Shown in pieces: positions 7,835-17,320 of a stretch of DNA of 64,000 bases (position 1 is its first letter; every line of letters begins with the position of its first letter). This DNA comes from JAJECS01 sp965198185 (GTDB lineage: Bacteria; Chloroflexota; UBA11872), in contig CBDAOU010000001.1 of NCBI GenBank assembly GCA_965198185.1, forward strand, positions 558,001 through 622,000, given 5' to 3'. The position numbers were made by a program, and so were the translations under genes. The notes beneath the pieces were generated by a model. That model was given only the letters and a program-made list of their open reading frames with translations. It was not told the DNA's origin and searched no databases.

Positions 7835-9345
7835 CTACGCCAGGCCGTAGATCTCGCCGTATTTGCGCGATAGATGGCCCATGAGCGCGTCGACGCCGAT
7901 TGGGGCGCCGGTGACGCGTTGCACGAGCTCGGACGCAGTGAAGACGCGGCCGTGGCGGTAAATCGAGTGCCGCAGCCAGTCGTGCAGCGTCGTCAGGTCG
8001 CCGCGGCGAATACGCTCGCGCAGGTCCGGCAGCGCACGGCGGGCCGCCGCGAACACCTGGGCGCTGATGAGGTTGCCCAACGTGTAGCCCTGGAAGGCGC
8101 CGCCGATGGTCCCGTGGAACCAATGGACGTCCTGCAGCACGCCGTCGCGGTCGTCCGGCGGCTCGACGCCCAAGTCGCTGGAGTAGCGCTCGCGCCAGGT
8201 CTCGGGCAGGTCGCGCACCGCCAGCCGTCCGTCGAGCAACTCGAGTTCCAAGTCGAAGCGCAGCATGACGTGCAGGTTGTAGGTGACCTCGTCGGCGTCG
8301 GTGCGAATGAGGGACGGCTGCACGTGGTTGATCGCGGGGTAGAACACATCTAGCGGCACTGATCCGAGCTGCTCCGGGAACGCCGTTTGCAAGTGCGCGT
8401 ACTGCCCCTCCCAGAAGTCCAGGCTGCGTCCCACGAAGTTCTCCCAGAGCCGTGACTGGCTTTCGTGCATGCCGTTGGAGGTGCCGTCGCCCAGCGGCGT
8501 TCCCTCGAACACGTGATCGACCCCCAACTCGTAGAGCGCGTGCCCGGCCTCGTGCATGGCGCTGAAGAGGTGTTCGCCAAGGAAGTGCTCGTCGGCCCGG
8601 ACGGTGATGCGCACGTCGTCGGAGGCAAAGGTGGTCATGAAGGGATGCGCGGTGTCGTCGATGCGGCCGCGGTCGAAGTCGAAGCCCATCAGGTCGACCA
8701 CACGGCGGGCAAAGGCGCGCTGGGCGCCGATGGGGAAGCGCCGGCGGACGACGGAATCGTCGTTACCACCGGCGGCGGCGATCCGCCGCAGCAGCGGGAC
8801 CAACCGCGCCCGCAACTCCGCGAATAGCGCCGAGACCTGCGACGCGGTCATGCCCGGGTCTTGGCGGTCGATCAGCGGATCGGCGACGTGCTGCGCGTTG
8901 GGCGTGAAGCCCGAGAGCTGCCGGCTGAGGTCGAGCGTGCGCTCGAGCATGGGGCTGGACGGCGGCGAAGTCATTGGCGGGCCGCGCCTTCACCCAGGCC
9001 GCATATGAGGCCGCGGCATGTTCCTCGAGGGCAGCGGCGAAGTCGGCTGGGACGTGCACGTCGCGCTGGTAGTCGCGGTCGGGTGACGCGAACCAACGCG
9101 GCGTCGGGATGCTCGGGCGGCAAGCTGTCCGCATACGGCTGCAAGTCGTCGAGCAGCGCACCCATGGCGGCGTCGGTGAAGGCCGCATGGGCCAGCCGTT
9201 CGAGCGTGGCGATGTGCCGTCCACGGGAAACAGCGCCTTTCGGGGGCATGTAGGTGGTCTGGTCCCAATGGAGCACGGAGGCCGCCGCGCGCAGGTCGCC
9301 AACTTCGCGCAGCCGGCGCCGCAGCTCGTCAAGCTTTTGATTCAC
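7835..9345 (-). pseudogene. M32 carboxypeptidase Taq, split by two +1 frameshifts
   Basis: A metallocarboxypeptidase of family M32. Three successive reading frames carry one protein: the N-terminus from a GTG at 9345 (AGGAG 5 nt upstream; LHWDQTTYMPPKGAVSRG), a middle part (YQRDVHVPADFAAALEEHAA) and the large C-terminal part with the zinc motif HEAGH. Removing one G from the GGG near 9081 and one from the GGGG near 8951 gives an unbroken 502-residue protein, the normal family length (about 500). The catalytic residues are intact, so this is either a very recent pseudogene or, more likely, sequence error. surE lies 39 bp upstream in the same direction. Confidence 0.85.
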
Positions 9346-9384
9346 GAGTGCTCCTGTGGCCGCGGCAGGGGCGGTTCGGACGCA

Positions 9385-10183
9385 TCATGCAACCGGTGAG
9401 AAGGCGCGGGCGATGGCGGGCCACGGGTCGTCGACTATGACCTGCGCCGTGAACGGATCGGTGACGCAGATCGAGGTCGCGCCGGCCTTGAGCGCTGCCG
9501 TCTCGTCGTCGTCGGTTCCGGGAGCGTCGAAGATTCTGCCGTAGCGCACGCGGACGGTGATGCGCTTGCCGTCGATGATCGGCGCCTCCGTGGGGCGCAG
9601 GCCCTCGAACAGGGTGAAACGCGCCGGCCGCGTGAGCCATACCGGCTCGCGGGCCGCGAACCCCTCGGGCGTGTTGATATTGACCAGCAGCGGTTGTCTC
9701 AGGACGCCGTGCGCATTGGCCGCCGCGACGAACCGCGCCGTCGCGGCGGCGATGGCCCGCTTGTCCTCGGGCGAGTGCGGTGCGTGGGATACGGCGATGC
9801 CGGTGAACCCGCGATCAAGCGCCACGCGCGCCGCGCCCATGGTTCCCGAGCTCACGTAGCCCTGCACGCCGGTGTTCCAGCCGGGATTGATGCCGGACAC
9901 GATGACGTCCGGCTCGCGGTCGAAGGCGATGGCGCATCCCAGAGCCGCCAGGTTGGCGGGCGAAGCATCCGCCGTGAATCCGGGAACATTTGTGGAGATT
10001 CCGTCCGGCGGCCCGGCGCGCTGCAAATGGAATTCTGGCGTCAGCGAGACGGACATGCCGGCGCCGCTGTAGTTGCGATCCGGCGCGTAGACGCGATACC
10101 TCGCCCAGGGGCTCCAGGGCTTCCGCCAGCGCCCAGAGACCCCGATCCTGGATGCCGTCGTCGTTCACAACGAGAATTTTCAT
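9385..10183 (-). pseudogene. surE: SurE 5'/3'-nucleotidase, split by one +1 frameshift
   Basis: SurE is a metal-dependent nucleoside 5'/3'-monophosphatase involved in stress survival. The N-terminus MKILVVNDDGI from the ATG at 10183 carries the metal-binding Asp pair. After residue about 28 the frame changes: the continuation in the second frame begins VYAPDRNYSGAGMSVSL and contains SGINPGWNTGVQGYVSSGTM, both SurE signatures. Removing one base between about 10096 and 10115 gives 265 residues, the family length. All active-site motifs survive, so sequence error is as likely as a true mutation. It precedes the M32 gene by 39 bp. Confidence 0.85.
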
Positions 10184-10285
10184 TTCGCTGGCCCAAAAGT
10201 TTGCCCACGCTGCCGGGCGCACAGTAGCCGACCGCTCATGGAACGGTCGCGCGCGCTCGCGACACGCCGCCCTTCGCCACCGGTC

Positions 10286-12067
10286 CTATGCCGGACTCGT
10301 CGCTTCACCGCCAAGCAGTTGGAGGTCGCACAGCCGGCGGTAGTGGTCATTGCGCTCGTAGAGCTCATCATGCCGTCCGGCGTCCTGCACGCGCCCGCCG
10401 TCGAGGAAGACGATGCGGTCGGACTGACGGACTGTGGCAAGCCGGTGCGCAATCACGAGCGTCGTGCGCCCCGCGGACGCCCGCTCCAGTCCTTCCTGCA
10501 CCAGCCACTCGGACTCGGCATCGAGCGACGAGGTGGCTTCATCCAGGATCAATATCCGCGGGTCACCCACGATGGCGCGGGCGATGGCGATGCGCTGTAC
10601 CTGCCCACCCGACAGTCTCACCCCTCGCTCGCCGATGTTTGTGTCGTAGCCGTCCTCCAGGGCGGTGATGAAGTCATCGGCGTTGGCAAGCACCGCCGCG
10701 CGGCGGACATCGTCCGAAGTTACGGTCTCGCGACCGAGCGAAATGTTCTCGGTAACCGATCCATCGAAAAGCGTGGCGTCCTGAAACACCACACCCAGAC
10801 TCTGTCGCACCGACGCCGCGCTGGCCTGTCGGATGTCCTGCCCGTCAATCTCGATGCGACCGGATTGCGGCTCGTAGAACTTGAGCAACAAGCTGATCAA
10901 CGTTGACTTGCCCGCACCGCTCGGTCCGACCAAGGCCACCTTTTCGCCGGGGGAAGCGGTAAACGTCGCCTGGTGCAGCACGTCTTCTTCGCCGTAGGAA
11001 AACTCGACATCCTGGACCCGTAGCTCGCCCCGTGCCACCGACAACGAATGCCCGGTCGTTTCGTCGACTTCTCGCGGTGTGTCCAGGAACCCGAACACCC
11101 GGCGCGTGGTGCCGAGCACGACCTGGATCTGGACGAATTCGTTCAACACGTTGCGCACCGGACCGCCGACCTGCAGGAGGTACTGGCCAGAGGCCACGAG
11201 GAAGCCAACCGCGACCGTCCCGGCGACGACCGCGTCCGCCAGAAATGCCCAGATCGCAATCAGCGCCGCCCAGTAGGCCAGGTGCGCCGTGCGGCCCAAA
11301 CTCCCGAGGAGCGCGACCCGAACGCGGGCGCGCCACAAGCTGCGCGTCTCGGTATCGAGCCGCTCGCCCGCCCACTGCTGCCGGTTGAAGGCCTTCACGT
11401 CGCGGGCGCCGCCCACCAGCTCGGTCATCACCGCCGAAAGGCGTCCCATCGCGTCCTGTACTCGCCGACCGGCCGCTTGGGTCCGCCCCCTGACGCGCGT
11501 CGCCATCAGCGCATGGATCGGGAGCGTCGCCAGGGTGATGAGTCCCAACCGCCAGTCGATGACGAACATGATGACCAGATATCCGGGCAGCCGCAGCGCA
11601 TTGGCACAAACCACCGACACCGCGTGCAGGTAGACGGTGGAGATCACGGCCGCGTCGGCCGTGAGATGCGACACGATGTCGCCCGTCCGCCGCCCGCGCA
11701 GATCGCCGATGGGAATGCGCTGCGCCTGTTGCAGGACGTCCTGACGCATCCGCGACATCGCGCCCTCGGCCGCCAGGGTGTGAAACCAATGCCCGAACAC
11801 GGCGGCGAGTCCGAGCGCGACCCCGCAGCCGGCAATCCCAAGTAGGGTGGGAATCAACAGGGCCCGGTCCTGCCGACCAAAGACGTCGTCGATGAGAACG
11901 TGCAGCAGCCAGGGCCGCGTGAGCAGCACGGCGGAATTTCCGGCGGTCATGGCTGCCGCCCCGGCGTAGGCGAGACGCTCCCCGCGCAGATACCCCCAGA
12001 GTCGCGCGGCGATCGCGCGGTCAGAAATCACTCGCGGCGCGTCCACGCCCGGCGCTGTCGTGATCAT
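10286..12067 (-). CDS. ABC exporter half-transporter (ATP-binding/permease), subunit 2
   Basis: A 593-residue fused exporter subunit: six predicted membrane segments in about residues 20-320, then a nucleotide-binding domain with Walker A GPSGAGKS, Q-loop VVFQD, signature LSGGQVQR, Walker B ILILDEATSS and switch IAHRLAT. All catalytic residues are present. It follows the second ABC gene by 22 bp on the same strand and the two are alike in layout, as expected for a heterodimeric lipid/drug/peptide exporter of the MsbA/BmrCD kind. Substrate not predictable. The ATG at 12067 is used; the open frame continues upstream only as antisense-like sequence inside the partner gene. Confidence 0.92.
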   Translation of the reverse strand: MITTAPGVDAPRVISDRAIAARLWGYLRGERLAYAGAAAMTAGNSAVLLTRPWLLHVLIDDVFGRQDRALLIPTLLGIAGCGVALGLAAVFGHWFHTLAAEGAMSRMRQDVLQQAQRIPIGDLRGRRTGDIVSHLTADAAVISTVYLHAVSVVCANALRLPGYLVIMFVIDWRLGLITLATLPIHALMATRVRGRTQAAGRRVQDAMGRLSAVMTELVGGARDVKAFNRQQWAGERLDTETRSLWRARVRVALLGSLGRTAHLAYWAALIAIWAFLADAVVAGTVAVGFLVASGQYLLQVGGPVRNVLNEFVQIQVVLGTTRRVFGFLDTPREVDETTGHSLSVARGELRVQDVEFSYGEEDVLHQATFTASPGEKVALVGPSGAGKSTLISLLLKFYEPQSGRIEIDGQDIRQASAASVRQSLGVVFQDATLFDGSVTENISLGRETVTSDDVRRAAVLANADDFITALEDGYDTNIGERGVRLSGGQVQRIAIARAIVGDPRILILDEATSSLDAESEWLVQEGLERASAGRTTLVIAHRLATVRQSDRIVFLDGGRVQDAGRHDELYERNDHYRRLCDLQLLGGEATSPA

Positions 12068-12089
12068 TGCCCGCAACCGTTGCGCTGGA

Positions 12090-13850
12090 TCATCCGTCCC
12101 GCACCATGGTGGACGGTTGCATCTGCCGGTCGCATAGCTCGCGGTAGAGGCCACAACGCTCGTAAAGCTCATCGTGGCGTCCAACATCCAGCACGCGGCC
12201 CTCGTCGAGCACGACGACTTGATCAGCCTGATGCACGGTGGACAGCCGGTGGGCGACGACAATCGTCGTTCGTCCCTCGCGTGCTCGTTCCAAGCCCCGC
12301 AACACCAAGTGCTCGGCTTCGGCGTCGAGCGCGGATGTGGCCTCGTCGAGCACCAGGACTCGTGGATCGCCGGCGATGGCGCGCGCGATCGCGATGCGCT
12401 GCGCCTGGCCGCCCGAAAGGCGGAGGCCGCGCTCACCGACCTGGGTGTCGAATCCCCCCCGCGTGGCCCCGACAAAGTCGGCCGCAGCGGCAATGTCGGC
12501 TGCGTTCGCAACCTCGCGTTGCCCAAGGCCTTCACGCCCGAACCCGATGTTGTCGGCAATGGACCCGTGAAAGAGGACCGGGTCCTGGAAGACGACGCCG
12601 ATATGCCGTCGTGCCTCCGTCGCACTCGCGGCGCCAATGTCCTGCCCGTCAAGCCGAATCTCACCGGCGCTTGGCTGGAGGAATCGCAACAGCAGGTTTA
12701 CGACCGTCGACTTTCCAGCACCGCTCGGACCCACGATCGCCGTCGTGGAGCCGCCCGGTACGCGAAACGACACGTCCGTGAGCACTGGCGTACCGGCCAT
12801 GTACGCCGCGCCGACGCGGCCAAACTCGATGTCGCCGCGGGCAACGGCCAGCGCCTTCCCGTCGCCTGCGTCGTCTTCCGCCGGTGTGTCCAGAAAACCG
12901 AAGAGCCGCCGCGCGGCGCCGACGGCGTGCAGCAGGTCGACGTAGGCCATGGTCAGCGGCGTGACCTCGCGGTTGAGCCACGAGAGATAGCTCGCCAGCG
13001 CAAGCGCGAAACCGATCGTCACCTCGCCGCCAAAGATCGGCTCCGCCAGCACGAAAAAGATCCCGGCGTAGACGATCCAGAAGATGGTCGTGGTCACCCA
13101 GGTCCAGCCGACGACAAACCCCTCGTAGACGCGAGCGTCGCGCAGCGCCCGCAGCAGCTGCTGCAGTCGCGCCAGCGACCACGCCTGGCGATTGAACGCG
13201 CGGATGTCGCGCATGCCGGCGATGAGCTCGGTGGCCAGGCCGCCCAACTCGCCGGTCGCGGTCTGGACGCGCTGCGCGGAACGTACGTGGTGCCCCTGGC
13301 GGAGCCGCGGGAGCAGCATGTACACGGGAACGAGCACGGCGGCGACCACACCGAATCGCCAGTCAATCACGGCCACGACGATGACGATGCCGAGAACTGA
13401 AATGGCGGCGGATAGTCCGTTGCCGTAGGCGCGCTCGTAGGCCTCCGCGATCGCGGACGAGTCGGCGGTGAAGTGGGTCACCGTATCGCCGGTTCGATGC
13501 CCGCGAAAGTAGGCGAGCGGCAGGCGCAGCACCTGATCCATGAGCGCTCGACGCAAGACGTTGGCTGCCTGCTCGCCGGCACTCGTGAAGAGATAGTTGG
13601 CGGCAACGGCGCCAACCGTCCCCGCGATTGCCAGCGCGCCAAGGGCAATGAGCAGCGGCGGAAGCAGACTCAGGTCGCCGGCGATCGCGACATCGTCAAC
13701 CAGGGCCTTGATGAGCAGCGGCGCCGGAAGCTCCGCGCCAACCGTCACGAGCGAGGCCAGCACAGCGCCCAACTGCGCCTTCCAATGCGGTCGCAGATAG
13801 GCGGCCATGCGGCGAACCGTCCCGAGGACGTTCACGGATGGCTGGCTCAT
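12090..13850 (-). CDS. ABC exporter half-transporter (ATP-binding/permease), subunit 1
   Basis: A 586-residue fused ABC exporter subunit with an N-terminal six-helix permease (about residues 20-330, coupling-helix region RSAQRVQTATGELGG) and a C-terminal ATPase with Walker A GPSGAGKST, signature LSGGQAQR, Walker B VLVLDEATSA and VAHRLST. It is the first gene of the pair with the subunit ending at 10286 (22 bp apart), so the products likely form one heterodimer. Both ATP sites look canonical, in contrast to many heterodimeric exporters with one degenerate site. thrS lies 108 bp upstream on the same strand. Confidence 0.92.
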   Translation of the reverse strand: MSQPSVNVLGTVRRMAAYLRPHWKAQLGAVLASLVTVGAELPAPLLIKALVDDVAIAGDLSLLPPLLIALGALAIAGTVGAVAANYLFTSAGEQAANVLRRALMDQVLRLPLAYFRGHRTGDTVTHFTADSSAIAEAYERAYGNGLSAAISVLGIVIVVAVIDWRFGVVAAVLVPVYMLLPRLRQGHHVRSAQRVQTATGELGGLATELIAGMRDIRAFNRQAWSLARLQQLLRALRDARVYEGFVVGWTWVTTTIFWIVYAGIFFVLAEPIFGGEVTIGFALALASYLSWLNREVTPLTMAYVDLLHAVGAARRLFGFLDTPAEDDAGDGKALAVARGDIEFGRVGAAYMAGTPVLTDVSFRVPGGSTTAIVGPSGAGKSTVVNLLLRFLQPSAGEIRLDGQDIGAASATEARRHIGVVFQDPVLFHGSIADNIGFGREGLGQREVANAADIAAAADFVGATRGGFDTQVGERGLRLSGGQAQRIAIARAIAGDPRVLVLDEATSALDAEAEHLVLRGLERAREGRTTIVVAHRLSTVHQADQVVVLDEGRVLDVGRHDELYERCGLYRELCDRQMQPSTMVRDG

Positions 13851-13958
13851 GTGTCCCGCGGACTGCGCTCCATGACCCGTTGCCGGGCCCGGCGATCCGC
13901 CGGCCCCGTGGGAGGCCCCGCGAGCGTCAGGTGGCTCTCAGGTGTGCCGTCAGTACAG

Positions 13959-15725
13959 CTAGCTCGCGGCATCGAAGCCAAGCGAGTCGTGCGCGCGTGA
14001 CGAAACTACCGGACCAACGGCATCGAGGAATGTGTCCACCGGCATGCCCTTGAGGTCCTCGCCGGTGCGCAGACGCACGGAGACGTGGCCCGCGGCGATG
14101 TCGCGGTCACCGGCGATGAGCATGTAGGGCACCTTCTGCAGCTGCGCGTCGCGGATCTTGCGGTTCATGCGCTCGGACCGCTGGTCAAGCTCGGTGCGGA
14201 GTCCCGCGGCCCGCAACTGCTCGACCACGCCTTGGCCATAGGCCGCGTGGCGGTCGGCGATGGGGATCACCACGGCTTGCACGGGCGACAGCCAGACCGG
14301 AAACGCCCCGGCGAAGTGCTCGATGAGGATGGCCGTGAACCGCTCGATCGATCCCATGATGGCGCGGTGGACCATGACCGGACGCTCGCGGCTGCCGTCG
14401 GCGGCCTCGTAGGTGATGTCGAAGCGCTCGGGCAGATTGAAATCGACCTGGATCGTCGTGAGCTGCCAGGTGCGCCCGATGGCGTCGACGAGATGCACGT
14501 CGATCTTGGGGCCGTAGAAGGCCGCCTCGCCCGGAACGCGGCGGAACGCGAGGCCGTGGCGGTCCAATGCCTCGACCAGTCCCTGCTCGGCCAGCTCCCA
14601 CAGCTCGTCGTCCCCGGCGTATTTCTCGCGGTCGTCGTCGGCGCGCACGCTCACGTCGATGGCGTAGTCGGAAAACCCGAACGTGCCGAGAATCATCTGG
14701 GTGAGGTCGATGACTCCGCTGACCTCGTCAACGAATTGGTCGCGGCGGCAGAAAATGTGGGCGTCGTCCTGCGTCATGCCGCGCACGCGCAGCGCCCCGT
14801 GGAGCGTGCCCGAGCGCTCGTAGCGGTAGACGGACCCAAGCTCGCCCAGCCGCAGCGGCAGGTCGCGGTAGCTGCGCGTGCCCGACGCGTAGATCTGCAC
14901 GTGAAACGGGCAGTTCATGGGCTTGTTGATGAAGGTCTGGTTTTCCAGCTCCATCTCGGGGAACAGCCCGTCGGCGAAGAACTCCGTGTGCCCGCTCGTC
15001 TCCCACAACTCCTTGCGGCCGATGTGGGGCGAGTAGACGAGGTCATAGCCGCGCCGCCGGTGCTCGGCACGCCAGAAGTCTTCCAGCGATTCGCGGACGA
15101 CCGCACCCTTGGGGTGCCACAGCAGGAGCCCGGCACCGACCAGCGGGCTGAAGGAGAACAAGTCAAGGTCGCGCGCAAGTAGACGGTGGTCGCGCTTCTT
15201 GGCCTCTTCGAGACGCTGTAGATGCGCCTTCAGCTCGGCGCGCGTGGCAAAGGCCGTGCCGTAGATGCGCTGCAGCTGCGGCCGCCGCTCGTCCCCGCGC
15301 CAGTAGGCGCCGGCGATGGACAGCAATTTGTAGGCGCCGATCTGGCCCGTCGAGGCGACGTGGGGTCCGCGGCAAAGGTCGATGAAGGGTCCCGACGTGT
15401 AGGTGCTAAGCGTCTCGTCCGGCGGCAGGTCGTCAATCAGCTCGACCTTGAAGGACTGGCCGTCCTCGCGAAAGTGGTCGAGCAATGCCGAGCGCTCGTG
15501 CTCGGCGTACTCGAATGGGTAGTCCGCCGCCACGTGCTTGCGCATGAGCCCTTCGAACTGGGCCAGGTCGTCCGGCGTGAGCGCACGCGGGAGCAGGAAG
15601 TCGTAGTAGAAGCCGTCGTCCGTGGGCGGCCCGATGCCGAGCTGCGCATCGGGGAACACGTCGAGCACGGCCGTGGCCAGCACGTGCGCGGCGGAGTGCC
15701 GCATGCGGTAGAGCGTGTCGTTCAT
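13959..15725 (-). CDS. thrS: Threonyl-tRNA synthetase lacking the TGS domain
   Basis: Charges tRNA-Thr. The 588-residue protein starts directly with the editing domain (RHSAAHVLATAV, HxxxH; later CRGPH and YWRGDE), so the N-terminal TGS domain present in E. coli ThrRS is absent, as is common in Chloroflexota. The class II catalytic core shows NKPMNCPFHVQIY with the zinc-ligand Cys, the motif 2 region RGMTQDDAHIFC and motif 3 region HRAIMGSIERF; the anticodon-binding domain follows (VVIPIADRHAAYG to the end). The 190 bp upstream contain a small Thr-containing ORF and hairpins, described separately, that may attenuate expression. Confidence 0.96.
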   Translation of the reverse strand: MNDTLYRMRHSAAHVLATAVLDVFPDAQLGIGPPTDDGFYYDFLLPRALTPDDLAQFEGLMRKHVAADYPFEYAEHERSALLDHFREDGQSFKVELIDDLPPDETLSTYTSGPFIDLCRGPHVASTGQIGAYKLLSIAGAYWRGDERRPQLQRIYGTAFATRAELKAHLQRLEEAKKRDHRLLARDLDLFSFSPLVGAGLLLWHPKGAVVRESLEDFWRAEHRRRGYDLVYSPHIGRKELWETSGHTEFFADGLFPEMELENQTFINKPMNCPFHVQIYASGTRSYRDLPLRLGELGSVYRYERSGTLHGALRVRGMTQDDAHIFCRRDQFVDEVSGVIDLTQMILGTFGFSDYAIDVSVRADDDREKYAGDDELWELAEQGLVEALDRHGLAFRRVPGEAAFYGPKIDVHLVDAIGRTWQLTTIQVDFNLPERFDITYEAADGSRERPVMVHRAIMGSIERFTAILIEHFAGAFPVWLSPVQAVVIPIADRHAAYGQGVVEQLRAAGLRTELDQRSERMNRKIRDAQLQKVPYMLIAGDRDIAAGHVSVRLRTGEDLKGMPVDTFLDAVGPVVSSRAHDSLGFDAAS

Positions 15726-15767
15726 TGGTGAGAGCCTTCGTCGGGTGGGCGGCGGGCTGGACCCCGC

Positions 15768-15800
15768 CGGGAAATCAAAATCGCCCGGCGGTGCCGGGCG
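15768..15800 (-). terminator. Hairpin with U-tract upstream of thrS (terminator or attenuator)
   Basis: Read on the minus strand, an 8-bp perfect GC stem (CGCCCGGC/GCCGGGCG, 3-nt loop, plus-strand 15782-15800) is followed by ATTTTGATTT. A second potential stem (GCCCCCGC at 15836-15843 pairing with 15803-15810) lies just before it. This can simply end the obg transcript, or act as the terminator of an attenuator for thrS. Confidence 0.6.
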
Positions 15801-15842
15801 AGGCCCCCGCGGCGCGGCGAGTAAGCCGCGGCCCAGCGGGGG

Positions 15843-15902
15843 CTAGGCAGTGACGCGGGTCTCACGCAGAGGCGTGCAAATGCTTCGACTGCAAATGACC
15901 AT
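15843..15902 (-). promoter_or_regulatory. Possible thrS leader peptide
   Basis: A 19-codon ORF begins 13 nt after the obg stop: MVICSRSICTPLRETRVTA, with three threonine codons (ACG, ACC, ACT). Its TAG stop touches the 5' arm of the long GC stem that precedes the terminator hairpin before thrS. This geometry fits leader-peptide attenuation, but no good ribosome-binding site precedes the ATG and three Thr codons is a modest number. No T-box consensus was recognised. Confidence 0.3.
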
Positions 15903-15915
15903 GGCGGGGATGCTA

Positions 15916-17215
15916 TCACAGCCCCTCGGCCTCCCACTCGAATTCCAACTGGCCGATCACCACGGTGTCGCCGGGCTTGGCGCCGGCGTTGTCGAGGCGG
16001 GCGGTGACGCCGCTGCGGTCGAGGCGGCGCTGAAAATAATCGACCGCGTCCTGCGTGTTGAGATTGAGTTGCCGCGCCAGCCGCTCGAGGGCGGGGTCGC
16101 GGATGACGTAAGCCCCGTCCTCGCGACGAAACAGTCGCGGGGCGTCGTGGACCGGTTCGGGACGAAGCACCGGCGGGGCCGTCGGCTGCGGACGATCCGG
16201 CAGCGGGGCCTCGGCCAGCGCGCCCAGCGCGCGTTGAATCAGCGTCGGAATCCCTTCGCCGGTGGCCGCCGAGACCGCCACCGGCTCGCAGCCGCGCCCG
16301 CGGCATTCCGCCGTCAAAGGCGCTCCAGCCGGCGCGCGATTCGGCAAGGTCGATCTTGTTGAAGGCCACGATCTGGGGCCGCGACTCCAACCCGGCGCCG
16401 TGGCTCAGCAACTCATGGTCAATGGTATCCAGAGCCTCGATCGGCGGTCGCTCCAAGCCTGAGCCGTCGACGACGTGGATGAGCACGCGCGACCGCCTGG
16501 CGTGGCGCAGGAATTGGGCGCCGAGGCCCGCCCCCTCGCTGGCGCCCTCGATCAGTCCTGGGAGATCGGCGACGACCATGTGCGTGTCGCTGGCCACCAC
16601 GACGCCCAGGACGGGCTGCAGGGTGGTGAATGGGTACGGCGCGACCCTTGGCCGGGCGTCGCTGATACGGGTCAACAGCGAGGATTTGCCCGCATTGGGC
16701 GCGCCTACGAGACCCACGTCGGCGATCAGCTCGAGCTCGAGGCGCAGCCAGCGCTCGGCTCCATCGGCGCCGCGAAGCGCCAGGTCGGGCGCCGTAAACC
16801 GCGAGGACTTGAAGCGCGTGTTGCCGCGGCCCCCGGGACCGCCGCGGGCGACGACCTCGACCTGGTCGGCATCGATGAGATCGTGCAGCACATGCGACGT
16901 CGCATCGGCATACACCACGGTGCCGAGCGGGACATCGATGGTCACGGGTTGGCCATCCCGCCCGTGCCGGCGGCTGGGCTCCCCGGGCGCGCCGTTGCCG
17001 GCGACGAAACGATGGCGGTATTGCAGGTGGGTGAGGGCGTGCAGATTCCCGCGTGCCCGGATCAGGACGTGGCCGCCGCGGCCGCCGTCACCGCCGTCCG
17101 GTCCGCCAAGCGGCACGTGCTTCTCGCGTCGGAAGCTCGCCGCGCCGTCGCCGCCGCGCCCGGCTCGGACGTGGATGCGGGCCTGGTCGAAGAAATTGAC
17201 GGTGGGATCGGGCAT
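15916..17215 (-). pseudogene. obg: Obg/CgtA GTPase, interrupted by one +1 frameshift
   Basis: Obg is a ribosome-associated GTPase needed for 50S maturation and is essential in nearly all bacteria. The N-terminal glycine-rich Obg fold (VRAGRGGDGAASFRREKHVP, GGDGGRGG), G1 GAPNAGKSS, G3 DLPGL and G4 NKID are in the frame starting at the ATG at 17215. Near 16316 (a TTT run on the coding strand) the frame shifts, and the rest, including VSAATGEG (G5 region) and the OCT domain ending GDTVVIGQLEFEWEAEGL, is in the next frame. Deleting one T gives a 432-residue protein, the normal length. Because the gene is essential, a sequence error is the simplest explanation. Confidence 0.9.
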
Positions 17216-17285
17216 GGAATCAGCGCGGCTGCGGCGCAGCGCAATTCTGCCCCACGGCGCGCACCTAGGCGCTCGACGTGCCGGG

Positions 17286-17291
17286 CTAAAC
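17286..17291 (+). promoter_or_regulatory. Possible -10 box (TAAACT) upstream of the PIG-L gene
   Basis: TAAACT lies 29 bp before the ATG at 17321. Similar boxes (TACACT) precede gpsA (23675) and the methyltransferase gene (24778). No clear -35 partner is visible, so this is weak evidence. Confidence 0.25.
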
Positions 17292-17320
17292 TCTGACCAC
17301 GTCACGCCAAGGGGGATTTC

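Noticed and set aside
10845..11789. Long minus-strand ORF in the alternative frame of the ABC exporter gene
   Set aside because: It is an Arg/Gly/Pro-rich shadow of a clearly conserved gene; similar GC-driven shadows occur opposite nearly every gene here.
15841..15915. T-box riboswitch upstream of thrS
   Set aside because: The antiterminator consensus (GGUGGNACCGCG) and stem I features are absent; only a GC hairpin with GGCACCGCC by coincidence of the terminator stem.
16300..16330. Programmed ribosomal frameshift in obg
   Set aside because: No slippery heptamer or downstream structure is evident, obg is not known to use frameshifting, and equal indels occur in many other genes of the window.
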